Assembly: GCA_045222295.1 (NCBI GenBank)
Contig: JBGUXP010000015.1
Coordinates: 62,001 to 126,000 of the forward strand
DNA length: 64,000 nt
Direction of reading: 5' to 3'
From: Colimorpha sp045222295
Lineage (GTDB): Bacteria; Bacteroidota; Bacteroidia; Bacteroidales; P3
Part shown: piece after piece, positions 1 to 9,156 of the stretch
How positions within the stretch are numbered: the first letter of the stretch is position 1
How the letters are laid out: each line of letters starts with the position of its first letter
The notes under the pieces: generated by a model
What the model saw: the letters and a program-made list of their open reading frames with translations, nothing else
Told to the model about the DNA's origin: nothing
The model's database searches: none
Translations under genes and position numbers: made by a program

Positions 1-555
1 CCGCCGCTCGTTCGAAAAAACATATCCCCTCTTATCGGCATACTGACCGTACCCCTTCCTCTTCACGTTCAGCACCGCCTCGTCGAAAAGGAAAAGTTCC
101 CCGTCCACTGCCCGCCAGTCACGGTAGAAAAACGTGCTCCACCCCGTCTGTTGGCAGTAGTTGCTGTCAATCCTCCTCACCGCCGCTTCCAGCAGGTGCT
201 GCGCCGTCCTGTAGCTCTTCACCTCCACCTCCCTCAACGTCACCGCCTGCTCCTCAAGCCTCACCTCCCCGCTCCTCTCCATCTCGCCCACAGTAAGCCT
301 CCTTGCTACAAAACCCACCGACCGCACCACCACCGTGTCCCACTCTCTCCCCTTCGGCACCTTCATCTCATACTCCCCCGCGTCATTGCTTGCCACTCCT
401 ATCGAGCTGCCCTCCAACTGCAGCGTGGCGTACGGCACACCCCTCCCCTGACAAACTACCTTGCCACGCAACACAGTCCTCACCTCCTGCCCCTCCGTTT
501 CCCCGCACGAAAACAGCAAAAAAATGAGTACAACAATCCGAAAAAGTTGCATCAT
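1..555 (-). CDS. Lipoprotein with CarboxypepD_reg-like domain (partial)
   Basis: The frame opens at an ATG at 555-553 (a second ATG follows at once) and stays open to the window edge, giving the first 185 residues; the C terminus lies outside. Residues 1-17 are a lipoprotein signal peptide ending in LLFSC, so the product should be membrane-anchored outside the cytoplasm. Residues about 27-100 look like a CarboxypepD_reg-type beta-sandwich (GKVVCQGRGVPYATLQL, then SNDAGEYEM and SVGF), a module found at the N terminus of many Bacteroidetes surface proteins. The following part (LLEAAVRRIDSNY, then FFYRDW) matches the style of the family in which this module precedes an uncharacterised beta-rich domain. 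The domain call is by eye; the function of the full protein is unknown. The plus-strand frames here are shadows. Confidence 0.75.
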   Translation of the reverse strand, partial: MMQLFRIVVLIFLLFSCGETEGQEVRTVLRGKVVCQGRGVPYATLQLEGSSIGVASNDAGEYEMKVPKGREWDTVVVRSVGFVARRLTVGEMERSGEVRLEEQAVTLREVEVKSYRTAQHLLEAAVRRIDSNYCQQTGWSTFFYRDWRAVDGELFLFDEAVLNVKRKGYGQYADKRGYVFSNERR

Positions 556-604
556 AGTGTAATGGATTTCAACTGCAAAAATAAACAAAAAAAATGATTA
601 TACA

Positions 605-672
605 ATAAAAAAATTCACACTCTCCACTAATCACCTAACACTCACCACTTAACACTCGTCACCCAACACTTT
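605..672. repeat. Degenerate short tandem repeat (CACTNANCAC-like)
   Basis: The stretch is made of imperfect units such as CACTCTCCACTAATCACCTAACACTCACCACTTAACACT read as consecutive 7- to 9-base variants. It lies between two divergent lipoprotein genes, just upstream of the plus-strand promoter. It belongs to the class of low-complexity degenerate repeats that recurs through the window. No function is visible. Confidence 0.5.
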
Positions 673-696
673 TTTCTCTCATTAAAAAAAATAATG

Positions 697-704
697 TATC
701 TTTG
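697..704 (+). promoter_or_regulatory. Bacteroidetes -7 promoter element TATCTTTG
   Basis: TATCTTTG matches the phylum consensus TAnnTTTG and lies about 42 bases before the start codon of the small lipoprotein. No clean TTTG is present at the -33 position, only a T-rich tract. Confidence 0.6.
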
Positions 705-746
705 CAGGTGGTAAAAGCATTTATTAATCATTAAAAATCATTATCT

Positions 747-1193
747 ATGAAAAGGTTAAGCTTTATTCTCGTTTGTTTTGCCTCTTTGGCTTTCTCTTCT
801 TGCAGCCTCTTCCAGTCCGCTGCCTCTTCCAACTCCGCCGCTCAGGCTCTCGGACAGACCTGCGGCAGCGCCGTCCTCGGTCTCTACCAGTCCTACAAGG
901 CCACCGGCTCCCTGAGCCTCACCTCCGGCGACAACCTCACCAACGCCCTCGCTCTTGCCACTTGCTATACTCAGCTCAGCCAGAACAAGGACAACAGCAG
1001 CTACCGCAAGTCCTTCGCCAACGGCCTTATCCTCTCCTCCGCCGGTCTCATCACCAACCAAAATTCCGCCGCATTCATCAATGCTCTCCTCGGCACCTCC
1101 TCGCTGGCGTCAGTGAACAGCAGCAGCACTCCCATGCAAATCAACAAGACCACTCCCGCCGTTACCGGCCTCATTAAATCTCTTGACAAATGA
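747..1193 (+). CDS. Small putative lipoprotein
   Basis: 148 residues. The N terminus is a lipoprotein signal peptide with lipobox FSSC at residues 16-19, so the mature protein starts at Cys19 and should be lipid-anchored. The rest is rich in Ser, Ala, Asn and Leu and looks mostly helical, without catalytic motifs that I recognise. The start at 747 is the first ATG after the promoter and the only one that gives a signal peptide. Its stop codon overlaps the start codon of the nitroreductase (ATGA), so the two are co-transcribed and probably translationally coupled. Function unknown. Confidence 0.75.
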   Translation: MKRLSFILVCFASLAFSSCSLFQSAASSNSAAQALGQTCGSAVLGLYQSYKATGSLSLTSGDNLTNALALATCYTQLSQNKDNSSYRKSFANGLILSSAGLITNQNSAAFINALLGTSSLASVNSSSTPMQINKTTPAVTGLIKSLDK

Positions 1194-1747
1194 ACACCCA
1201 AGCGTTGGAAAACATGAAAGCGCGGCGTAGCTGCCGCGCTTTTTTGCCCGTTATGCCTGCTAAAGAACTTATCGCAGCTGTCTGTGAGGCCGGCACCTGG
1301 GCCCCTACCGGTCATGGAAAACAGAGTCCCCTTATTGTCGCCATCACCCGCAAGGACCTGCGCGACCGCCTCTCAGCAATGAACGCTCGCATTTGGAACG
1401 AGTTGAAAGTGCAGCGTGGTGAAGTTCCCAACAAAGACTTCGATCCCTTCTATGGCGCACCCGTCGTCCTGCTCGTCCTCGCCGACCGCGCCATTCGCAC
1501 TTACCTCTACGACGGCTGCTCCGTCATCGCCAACCTCGCCAATGCCGCACATGCCGTTGGACTCGCCTCCTGCTGGATTCACCGCGCCAAGGAGGAATTC
1601 GACTCCGGGGAGGGCAAAGCCATCCTCAAAGAGCTGGGCATCGAAGGCGACTACGAGGGCATCGACCACCTCGTCCTCGGCTATCCCGCCAAGGAAATCC
1701 CCCCTGCCCTACCGCGCAAAGCGGACTATGTGAGATGGGTGGAATAA
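1190..1747 (+). CDS. Nitroreductase family protein
   Basis: 185 residues, a usual length for small FMN-dependent nitroreductases. The N-terminal MKARRSCRAF motif corresponds to the RRSxR FMN-phosphate site, TWAPTGHGKQ to the SxxN/TGxQ flavin loop, and the GLASCWIH and LVLGYP segments to the conserved C-terminal parts of the family. These enzymes use NAD(P)H to reduce flavins, quinones or nitro compounds in the cytoplasm; the true substrate cannot be read from sequence. It overlaps the upstream lipoprotein gene by 4 bases and is followed by a strong hairpin terminator. Confidence 0.88.
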   Translation: MNTQALENMKARRSCRAFLPVMPAKELIAAVCEAGTWAPTGHGKQSPLIVAITRKDLRDRLSAMNARIWNELKVQRGEVPNKDFDPFYGAPVVLLVLADRAIRTYLYDGCSVIANLANAAHAVGLASCWIHRAKEEFDSGEGKAILKELGIEGDYEGIDHLVLGYPAKEIPPALPRKADYVRWVE

Positions 1748-1784
1748 AAAAAAGAAAGCCTCGCTTCGGCGAGGCTTTCTTTTT
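1748..1784. terminator. Bidirectional intrinsic terminator
   Basis: A perfect 12-base-pair stem (1753-1764 with 1769-1780) closed by a TTCG loop is flanked by A-rich DNA on the left and T-rich DNA on the right. It can stop transcription from the nitroreductase on the plus strand and from the mmd operon on the minus strand. Confidence 0.9.
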
Positions 1785-1801
1785 GTGGTGAAATTTTCCT
1801 T

Positions 1802-2971
1802 TTAGTGCAGGAATGCCAGCAGGATACCGGCCGCAACTGCACTCCCCACCACGCCGGCCACATTGGGACCCATGGCGTGCTGGAGAAGGTAATTGGTCTT
1901 GTCGTACTCCAGCCCCACATTGTTCGACACGCGGGCAGCGTCAGGCACGGCACTGACACCGGAATTGCCGATGAGGGGATTGATTTTGTTGCCCTCCTTC
2001 AGGAAGAGGTTCATAATCTTCACAAAGAGCACACCGCAGAAGGTAGCCACGATGAAGCTACCTGCACCGAGGCCGAAGATCATCACCGACTTGCCGCTTA
2101 GGAACACCGAAGCCTGGGTGGAAGCACCAACGGTAATGCCGATAAGAAGCGTGCAAATATTGACAATGGCGTTGGAAGCCACATCGGAAAGGCGTTTGGT
2201 GACGCCGCACTCTTTCAGCAGGTTGCCGAAGAAAAGCATACCCAGCAGAGGCAGACCGCTCGGCACGATGAAAGCGCAGAAGAGGAGGCCCAGGATGGGG
2301 AAGGTAATCTTCTCAAGCTTCGACACCTGACGCGGCGGCTTCATGCGGATAGTGCGCTCCTTCTGGCTGGTGAGCAGTCGCATGATAGGTGGCTGGATGA
2401 CCGGCACAAGAGCCATGTAGCTATAGGCCGACACGGCGATAGCACCCATAAGCTCGGGAGCCAACTGGCTGGAGATGAAGATGGCGGTGGGGCCGTCGGC
2501 CCCACCGATAATACCGATGGCACCGGCCTCGTTGGGCATGAAGCCCAGACCGAGGGCACCCATGTAGGCGGCGAAGATACCCACCTGGGCGGCAGCACCG
2601 ATAAGCATCAGCTTGGGGTTGGAGAGCAACGCCGAAAAGTCGGTCATTGCTCCTATACCAAGGAAGATTAGCGGTGGATACCAGCCGTTCTGCACTCCGT
2701 GGTAGAGGATGTTCAGCACCGAACCTTGTTCGTATATGCCTATCTTCAACCCCGGATAGAACGGAATATTGCCGATAAGCATACCGAATCCGATAGGCAC
2801 CAGCAGAAGAGGTTCAAACTCGTACTTGATGCCCAGGAAGATGAACACCAAGCCGATTAAAATCATGGCTATATGGCCCCAGGTCACGTTGGCGAAGCCG
2901 GTGTATTCCAGGAACTGGACCAACTGCGTCGACATGAAATCCATGAAGCCACCTGTTGCTAAACTAATCAT
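1802..2971 (-). CDS. mmdB: Na+-translocating decarboxylase beta subunit
   Basis: 389 residues of very hydrophobic sequence with about ten membrane segments. Family hallmarks are GIIGGADGPTAIFISSQLAP, the GNSGVSAVPDAARVS segment and the NYLLQHAMGPNVAGVVGSA C terminus, all typical of OadB/GcdB/MmdB. This integral membrane subunit couples decarboxylation of the carboxybiotin carrier to Na+ export. It is the last gene of the mmd operon, followed by a terminator. Start: a Met at residue 10 (FMDFMSTQ) is a possible alternative; the longer form is kept. Because methylmalonyl-CoA epimerase and an acyl-CoA carboxyltransferase lie upstream, methylmalonyl-CoA rather than oxaloacetate or glutaconyl-CoA is the likely substrate of the complex. 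Confidence 0.93.
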   Translation of the reverse strand: MISLATGGFMDFMSTQLVQFLEYTGFANVTWGHIAMILIGLVFIFLGIKYEFEPLLLVPIGFGMLIGNIPFYPGLKIGIYEQGSVLNILYHGVQNGWYPPLIFLGIGAMTDFSALLSNPKLMLIGAAAQVGIFAAYMGALGLGFMPNEAGAIGIIGGADGPTAIFISSQLAPELMGAIAVSAYSYMALVPVIQPPIMRLLTSQKERTIRMKPPRQVSKLEKITFPILGLLFCAFIVPSGLPLLGMLFFGNLLKECGVTKRLSDVASNAIVNICTLLIGITVGASTQASVFLSGKSVMIFGLGAGSFIVATFCGVLFVKIMNLFLKEGNKINPLIGNSGVSAVPDAARVSNNVGLEYDKTNYLLQHAMGPNVAGVVGSAVAAGILLAFLH

Positions 2972-2986
2972 TGTCTTCCAGTATTA

Positions 2987-3433
2987 TTATCCAATAACAA
3001 CCAATACATCGCCCTCAAGGACGCTGTCGCCCTTGCGGACCTTGACTTCCTTGACGGTACCGTCGCAGTCGGCCTCGATGTTGTTCTCCATCTTCATAGC
3101 CTCAAGCAGTACGACGGTCTGGCCCGACTTCACGGCATCGCCGACATTCACGAACACATCGAGGATAGTGCCGGGCAACGGGGTGGTCACCTTGTTGCCG
3201 GCAGAGGGGGCATTGCTCTTCTGCACATCACTGGCTGCGGGAGCCACATGGGCTGCAGGAGCGGCGGCTGCAACAGGACGCGACACAGGTCTCTGCGGCT
3301 TCTGTTTGATTTCCTGGTCAACGGTGACGACATAGGAGGTGCCGTTAACCTCGAGTTTAATCTCCTGGCCTTCGACCTCGTTGATATCAACATTATAGTC
3401 GTTGCCGTTTATCTTGAGTTTATAATTTTTCAT
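2987..3433 (-). CDS. mmdC: Biotin carboxyl carrier subunit of the decarboxylase
   Basis: 148 residues. The C-terminal half (about 75-148) is a biotinyl domain with the biotinylation motif EAMKMEN; the Lys is the attachment site. The N-terminal part (LKINGNDYNVDINEVEG, then EVNGTSYVVTV) is the short beta domain seen in carriers of this family, joined by a flexible Ala/Pro/Val-rich linker (RPVAAAAPAAHVAPAAS). The carrier shuttles carboxyl groups from the MmdA carboxyltransferase to the membrane pump MmdB. It is co-transcribed with both, 15 bases before mmdB. Confidence 0.93.
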   Translation of the reverse strand: MKNYKLKINGNDYNVDINEVEGQEIKLEVNGTSYVVTVDQEIKQKPQRPVSRPVAAAAPAAHVAPAASDVQKSNAPSAGNKVTTPLPGTILDVFVNVGDAVKSGQTVVLLEAMKMENNIEADCDGTVKEVKVRKGDSVLEGDVLVVIG

Positions 3434-3524
3434 TGTCTCTTTTCTTTATGGGAGTTCATGAAAAGCAAGAAGTAAAAGAAGTGCAAGACATTGCATTTGT
3501 CTTACCTCTTTGTCTCCTTTCTCC

Positions 3525-4517
3525 TTATCTCCTGTTATTAAAATAATGATTCATATTATAGAACTTGGCGTTCCAGGGAGTCCATTCGCGCTCCACCTTC
3601 TGGATGGTGATGACTGTCTCCTCTTCGTCGTGGAGCTCGTTGTTATAGAGGTGGATGGCAGCAGCGATGGCGGCGTAAATCTCACCCTCCTTGTCGGCGG
3701 CTTTGGCGGAAGCCACTACGGCAGCACCACCCCTCTTCTTGTCGCCTCTCTTCTTCTTGTCGTCCATGCCGGACATCAACTTGCCCGAACCCTGCAGGAT
3801 GAGGGCGATACAGACCAACGCCAAGAACACCACGGCAACAGCTACGGCGGTGAGGCCAATGCCGACGGGGTCACTCTGGCGAATCTTCTCTGCCTGCTTG
3901 GCCACACGGTAGTGGTGGGTAATCATGTCACCATTGGAGATGGCATCGAAATCAAGATGATGGAGCGGCAAGATATTGATATCATAGCCGTAGGGATTAC
4001 GTCCGGCAATCATCAGCACACCATGTTCGCGATGGATGGCATACATAGGGCTGTTGAACGAACGGCGAGCCACCTCGTTCATGTCTTTGTCAAGGATAGC
4101 AAGGTAAGCGCTGTCGTTAACGGCCGAGGCCAGCACCAAGACATACTCGCCCATGGCGCTGACGCTGACAGGACGGAGGATGTTCTTCAGGTCGTGGCGC
4201 TTGTAGGTGTTGTCGGTCTTGAAGACACCGACGGTGTCAAGATGCCCCTCCTCGTCCATGGCGACGAGGTGCACGCAGCACTCCACGCTGTCGATAGCCA
4301 CGAAAGCACCCAGCTGGGGCGCGAAGCAGATCTTGCAGCTTTGGAACTCCACGGCGGGCATCATGTTGTGCATCATGCAACCCTCATGGGGAGCCTCGGC
4401 GGGCTGCTCCTCGGGAGCCTGACCGGGACGCGGACCTTCATGTCCAGGCTGCGCCACAGCCGTCAGCATCGAGAGGCTGAACAGACCTGCTATAAGCAAT
4501 TTATTGATGGTTTTCAT
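3525..4517 (-). CDS. oadG: OadG-family gamma subunit with an N-terminal exported domain
   Basis: 330 residues, far longer than the ~80-residue gamma subunits of enterobacteria. Residues 1-22 are a signal peptide (cleavage near AVAQ). Residues about 50-205 form a presumably periplasmic domain with repeated beta strands (HLVAMDEEGHLDTVGVF, YLAILDKDMNEVARRSF, MYAIHREHGVLMIAGR). One membrane segment (about 218-242, GIGLTAVAVAVVFLALVCIAL) and a charged cytoplasmic tail with Lys/Arg-rich linker and an IYAAIAAAIHLY helix follow; this last part is the OadG domain that helps assemble the pump. An enlarged gamma subunit appears to be usual in this phylum, but the role of the extra domain is unknown. 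It lies between the Cys-rich lipoprotein and mmdC. Confidence 0.85.
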   Translation of the reverse strand: MKTINKLLIAGLFSLSMLTAVAQPGHEGPRPGQAPEEQPAEAPHEGCMMHNMMPAVEFQSCKICFAPQLGAFVAIDSVECCVHLVAMDEEGHLDTVGVFKTDNTYKRHDLKNILRPVSVSAMGEYVLVLASAVNDSAYLAILDKDMNEVARRSFNSPMYAIHREHGVLMIAGRNPYGYDINILPLHHLDFDAISNGDMITHHYRVAKQAEKIRQSDPVGIGLTAVAVAVVFLALVCIALILQGSGKLMSGMDDKKKRGDKKRGGAAVVASAKAADKEGEIYAAIAAAIHLYNNELHDEEETVITIQKVEREWTPWNAKFYNMNHYFNNRR

Positions 4518-4551
4518 TGTTCTTTGTTAAATTGTAACATCAAAAAAAGTT

Positions 4552-4628
4552 AGTGTGTAGTTGGCAGTGTGTAGTGGATAGTATTCGAGGTAGAATGCTA
4601 CCCACTACCAACTATCAACTACCAACTC
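4552..4628. repeat. Imperfect inverted repeat with degenerate tandem arms
   Basis: The left arm (AGTTGGCAGTGTGTAGTGG type units) and the right arm (CCACTACCAACTATCAACTA type units) are roughly complementary around a centre near 4590. Each arm is a run of degenerate 7-base units. It fills the gap between the Cys-rich lipoprotein and oadG inside the mmd operon. The same unit type occurs in frame inside the phosphotransferase gene at 35863-35950. Confidence 0.55.
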
Positions 4629-4630
4629 AT

Positions 4631-4990
4631 TTACTTCTGGCACTTGTGCTCGCACTCTTTGCCTTCAGCTTTGGCGCACTTGTGTTCACCTTCGACTTTC
4701 TTGCAGCACTCTTTACCCTCAGCCTTGGCGCATTTGTGCTCACACTCCTGGCCTTCAGCTTTGGCGCACTTGTGCTCGCCTTCCTTGGCGCAGCAGGCAT
4801 GCTCTTCGGCAGCACCTTCGGCCTTGCAGCACATGGCGCTGTCGCCCTCGTGCATGCAGTGGTGGTCACACTCCTCAGCGACAGCAGCGGTGGTGTCCTC
4901 AGTGGCCTCGGCGGGCTGGTTGTTGCCGCAAGCGGTCATGGTGAAAGCAAATGCCAAAGCGGCAAAAGCGGGAAACAGAACTTTCTTCAT
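4631..4990 (-). CDS. Cys/His-rich repeat lipoprotein in the mmd operon
   Basis: 119 residues. A lipoprotein signal peptide ends at Cys21 (FTMTAC). After an acidic linker, residues 40-119 carry 14 Cys and 8 His in repeated units of the type EHKCAKAEGKEC, with CC pairs and CxxxC spacing. This composition suggests binding of soft metals (Cu, Zn, Cd) or an Fe-S or redox role at the cell surface; none is shown by homology I can name. Gene position, between mmdA and oadG in one transcription unit, suggests a link with the decarboxylase complex or with its membrane environment. The overlapping plus-strand frame of 184 codons is a shadow created by the repetitive codons. Confidence 0.7.
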   Translation of the reverse strand: MKKVLFPAFAALAFAFTMTACGNNQPAEATEDTTAAVAEECDHHCMHEGDSAMCCKAEGAAEEHACCAKEGEHKCAKAEGQECEHKCAKAEGKECCKKVEGEHKCAKAEGKECEHKCQK

Positions 4991-5030
4991 TTTTTTGATG
5001 TTTTAAAATATTGGTTAATAAAAAAAGAAA

Positions 5031-6590
<1,560 letters not shown>

Positions 6591-6653
6591 TTTGATATTA
6601 TTTTAGGGAGTGAAGTGGATTCACTTCCTTTCACTCCATTTTAATGAAATAAT

Positions 6654-7061
6654 TTATTTGCAGCAAAATTCAGTGAGAACACCAAGAGTCGACTTGGGAT
6701 GCAGGAAACCGATGTGAAGGCCTTCGGCACCGCCACGGCTCTGCTGGTCGATCAGGCGTACACCCTTCTCCTTGGCCTCGTTGAGGGCCATGTCGGTATC
6801 TTCCATAGCGAAAGCGATGTGGTGCATACCTCCCTTGCCGCCGTTCTTCTCGATGAAAGCGGCAATGGTGCTCTCGGGGCAGGTGGGCTCGAGGAGCTCG
6901 ATTTTCACGTCGCCGCAGCGGAAGAAAGCGGTCTTGACTTTTTGATCCTTTACTTCCTCGATGGCGTAGCATTTGAGACCCATAATGTCCTCCCAATAGC
7001 GGATAGCCTCGTCGAGGTTGGTCACGGCAATGCCGATGTGTTCAATGTGTGAAGGTGTCAT
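6654..7061 (-). CDS. mce: Methylmalonyl-CoA epimerase
   Basis: 135 residues, typical length. A glyoxalase/VOC fold is indicated by two repeated halves: HIEHIGIAVTNLDEAIRYWE and GGKGGMHHIAFAMEDTDMAL, with metal ligands His (HIGIAV, HHIAF) and the C-terminal Glu (LTEFC). It interconverts (R)- and (S)-methylmalonyl-CoA between methylmalonyl-CoA mutase and the decarboxylase. As first gene of the operon it follows a perfect phylum-type promoter by about 90 bases. The mutase genes are not in the window. Confidence 0.95.
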   Translation of the reverse strand: MTPSHIEHIGIAVTNLDEAIRYWEDIMGLKCYAIEEVKDQKVKTAFFRCGDVKIELLEPTCPESTIAAFIEKNGGKGGMHHIAFAMEDTDMALNEAKEKGVRLIDQQSRGGAEGLHIGFLHPKSTLGVLTEFCCK

Positions 7062-7148
7062 GATTTATTTACTTTTTATATATTAATTTATTTATTATTC
7101 GATTTATTATCATACGCTTATGCCAGAGCAGACAGACGTATTAAAATG

Positions 7149-7179
7149 CAAATATACAAAAAATTCCCAACAGCACAAA
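7149..7179 (-). promoter_or_regulatory. Promoter of the mmd operon
   Basis: On the minus strand TTTG (7179-7176), a 19-base spacer and TATATTTG (7156-7149) match the Bacteroidetes consensus exactly. Transcription would begin near 7142, giving a leader of about 80 bases before mce. Confidence 0.85.
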
Positions 7180-7322
7180 AAATAAAACAATTCATCATCG
7201 GTTTGAAGAACATCGCCTGCTGTCCCAAAGGCAGTTCCTCCAACATCGTCTGTCAACCAACGATAAACCATCCATCTAAAATATACCCACTCTTCTTCTT
7301 CTACGTATAATCTCTATGATTT

Positions 7323-7389
7323 CTCTGTATTGGATACAGAGTATCTACAGAGCATGTACAGAGTATGTACAGAGCATATACAGAGAAGA
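7323..7389. repeat. 11-base-periodic TACAGAG repeat array with an inverted repeat
   Basis: Five units of exactly 11 bases start at 7335, 7346, 7357, 7368 and 7379, each beginning TACAGAG and then varying (TATC, CATG, TATG, CATA, AAGA). The first unit is also the right arm of an inverted repeat, CTCTGTAT (7323-7330), TGG, ATACAGAG (7334-7341). The period is close to one DNA turn, so all copies face the same side of the helix. The array is about 145-240 bases upstream of the mmd promoter. Confidence 0.8.
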
Positions 7390-7404
7390 TAGTATCAAAA
7401 CACA

Positions 7405-7432
7405 AAAAGAGAGGCATAAATGCCTCTCTTTT
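7405..7432. terminator. Terminator after ctpA
   Basis: A 13-base-pair perfect stem (7405-7417 with 7420-7432; the two-base centre will open further) is followed on the minus strand by TTTTTGTGTTTTG. It ends the aguB-aguA-ctpA operon. Confidence 0.85.
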
Positions 7433-7545
7433 GTACCATAGGGGTTTGTATATTATCTACGTAATAATCAGAGATATACAATACAAAAACTTATCGATTA
7501 ATCATTTTTCTTTTACCGGGACAACTGGCTATTATGGATTTCACT

Positions 7546-9132
7546 CTATTTGTTTTTGTGGAGGAACTCGATGGCACGGAGGTAGGGGTCGTCGATGTCT
7601 TTCATGACCTTGTAGTAGTACTCGATGCCGAAGAGGTCTTTTGCAATCTGAGCTTTGAGCATGAGGTGGAGGTAGTTGTCGCTCTTGGCGGTGCGGAGGG
7701 GTTCGAGGGCTTCCTTCGCGGTGTCGCGCACGACGCCTTTCTCGATGGCGGCAGCAGCGAGGAGGCTGTCCAGGTGGAAAGTCTCGTAGTTCTCCGTGAA
7801 GAGGTCGAAGTTTTTGACCTTCGGGTCTTTGCGGTGGCTGTCGGCCCACTGGAGGGGGAAGCTGTTGAGGAGTCCTTTGCCGCGGAGGGAGATGTAGTAG
7901 TCAGAGAGGCGCATGGTATCCATGGGGACGAAGAGGTCGGGCATGATGCCACCGCCGCCATAGACGGTGCGACCACCGGCGGTCTTGTACTTCAGCGAAT
8001 CGGCGAAATGGATGGAGTCGGCATTGACGAGCTCGCCGTGTTTATAACGCTGGGAGATGTCGTCACGGTAGGCGTCGGAGCCCTCGTCGTATGGGCGCTG
8101 GATGCAGCGGCCCGATGGGGTGTAGTAGCGTGCCGTGGTGAGGCGCACCTGTCCGCCATCGGGCAAGGGGAACATACGCTGGACAAGGCCTTTGCCGAAG
8201 GAGCGACGGCCGATGACGGTGCCCCGGTCCCAGTCCTGCACGGCTCCCGAGACAATCTCGGAGGCCGAGGCAGAACCTTCGTCGATGAGGACGACAAGGT
8301 TGCCGCTGCGGAATTTACCATATCCGTTGGCACGGAAGTCCTGACGCGGAGTGCGGCGGCCTTCCTGGTAGACGATAAGCTGACCACGGTTGAGGAATTC
8401 GTTGGCGAGACCGCAGGCGATGTCGAGGAAGCCTCCGGCATTGCCACGGAGGTCGAGGATAAGACTCTTCATGCCCTGTTTCTCCAAGGATTTGAGGGCT
8501 TTGCGGAACTCGTCGACTGAAGTACGGGCAAAGCGCACGAGGCGGATATAGCCGATGCTGTCGTCGGCCATAAACCAGGTGTCGACAGAGTAGATGGGCA
8601 CCTTGTCGCGAGTGATTTCGAAGGAATAGACGTTACCCTGCCGGAGGATGTCGAGGCCGACGACGGTACCCTTTTTGCCCCGGAGGTGGTTGAAGACGAA
8701 CTGGTTGTTGATGGAGTCGCCGGTGGCAGGTTTGTGGTCGATGCGGATAATCTTGTCACCAACTTCGAGACCCACCTTCTCGGAGGGGCCACCGACGATG
8801 ACGGAGCCCACGACGATGGTGTCGCTGACAATCTGGAATGAGATGCCCACTCCCTCGAAGTTGCCCTGGAGGCCTTCGTTGGCACGCTCGACATCCTTGG
8901 CGGGGATATAGACGCTGTGGGGGTCGAGGGCTTTGAGCATGGCGTTGATGGCCTCGGTGCTCATCTTGTCCATGTCGGGGGCATCGGTGTAGTTGCCATC
9001 GATGAGCTTCATCACATGGTCGACACGAATCTGTCCGGCAGTGAGGGTGTCGGGGATGATAGCAGGCTGGGCGTGGCTTACCAATAGGATAGATAGGATA
9101 GAAACGATAGAAGCGATAGACTTGATAGACAT
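7546..9132 (-). CDS. ctpA: S41 family C-terminal processing protease
   Basis: 528 residues. A signal peptide at residues 1-22 (cleavage after SHAQ) sends the protein to the periplasm. A PDZ domain spans about 88-170 (NFEGVGISFQIVSDTIVVGS to GLEVGDKIIRID). The S41 catalytic domain holds SASASE at 287-292 with the nucleophile Ser, and Lys314 in SFGKG, the general base of the Ser-Lys dyad; LILDLRGNAGG is the conserved S41 core. Such proteases trim or degrade periplasmic proteins from their C termini. It is the third gene after aguB and aguA with a 24-base gap. The signal peptide is encoded by hexamer-like TCTATC repeats, see the repeat entry. Confidence 0.93.
   Translation of the reverse strand: MSIKSIASIVSILSILLVSHAQPAIIPDTLTAGQIRVDHVMKLIDGNYTDAPDMDKMSTEAINAMLKALDPHSVYIPAKDVERANEGLQGNFEGVGISFQIVSDTIVVGSVIVGGPSEKVGLEVGDKIIRIDHKPATGDSINNQFVFNHLRGKKGTVVGLDILRQGNVYSFEITRDKVPIYSVDTWFMADDSIGYIRLVRFARTSVDEFRKALKSLEKQGMKSLILDLRGNAGGFLDIACGLANEFLNRGQLIVYQEGRRTPRQDFRANGYGKFRSGNLVVLIDEGSASASEIVSGAVQDWDRGTVIGRRSFGKGLVQRMFPLPDGGQVRLTTARYYTPSGRCIQRPYDEGSDAYRDDISQRYKHGELVNADSIHFADSLKYKTAGGRTVYGGGGIMPDLFVPMDTMRLSDYYISLRGKGLLNSFPLQWADSHRKDPKVKNFDLFTENYETFHLDSLLAAAAIEKGVVRDTAKEALEPLRTAKSDNYLHLMLKAQIAKDLFGIEYYYKVMKDIDDPYLRAIEFLHKNK
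9082..9132. repeat. Degenerate GATAGN hexamer repeat encoding a signal peptide
   Basis: The plus strand reads as successive GATAGG, GATAGA, GATAGA, GATAGA units. Read on the minus strand it is TCTATC repeats that encode SIKSIASIVSILSILL, the hydrophobic core of the S41 protease signal peptide. Confidence 0.65.
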
Positions 9133-9156
9133 TGTTGGTTGTTGTTTTTGTTGTTT

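Larger units (their letters stand above)
7062..7545. other. Intergenic region between mce and the S41 protease gene
   Basis: This non-coding stretch holds, from left to right, the mmd operon promoter (7149-7179), a stretch with no recognisable content (about 7180-7320), an 11-base-periodic repeat array (7323-7389) and the terminator of the aguB-aguA-ctpA operon (7405-7432). The short open frames across it lack gene features. Confidence 0.8.

Noticed and set aside
151..597. 148-codon plus-strand frame at the left edge
   Set aside because: Pro/His/Leu-rich translation; the minus strand holds a proper lipoprotein start with a CarboxypepD_reg-like domain.
7335..7389. CRISPR array
   Set aside because: Units are 11 bases without spacers; CRISPR repeats are longer and separated by unique spacers. 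No cas genes nearby.
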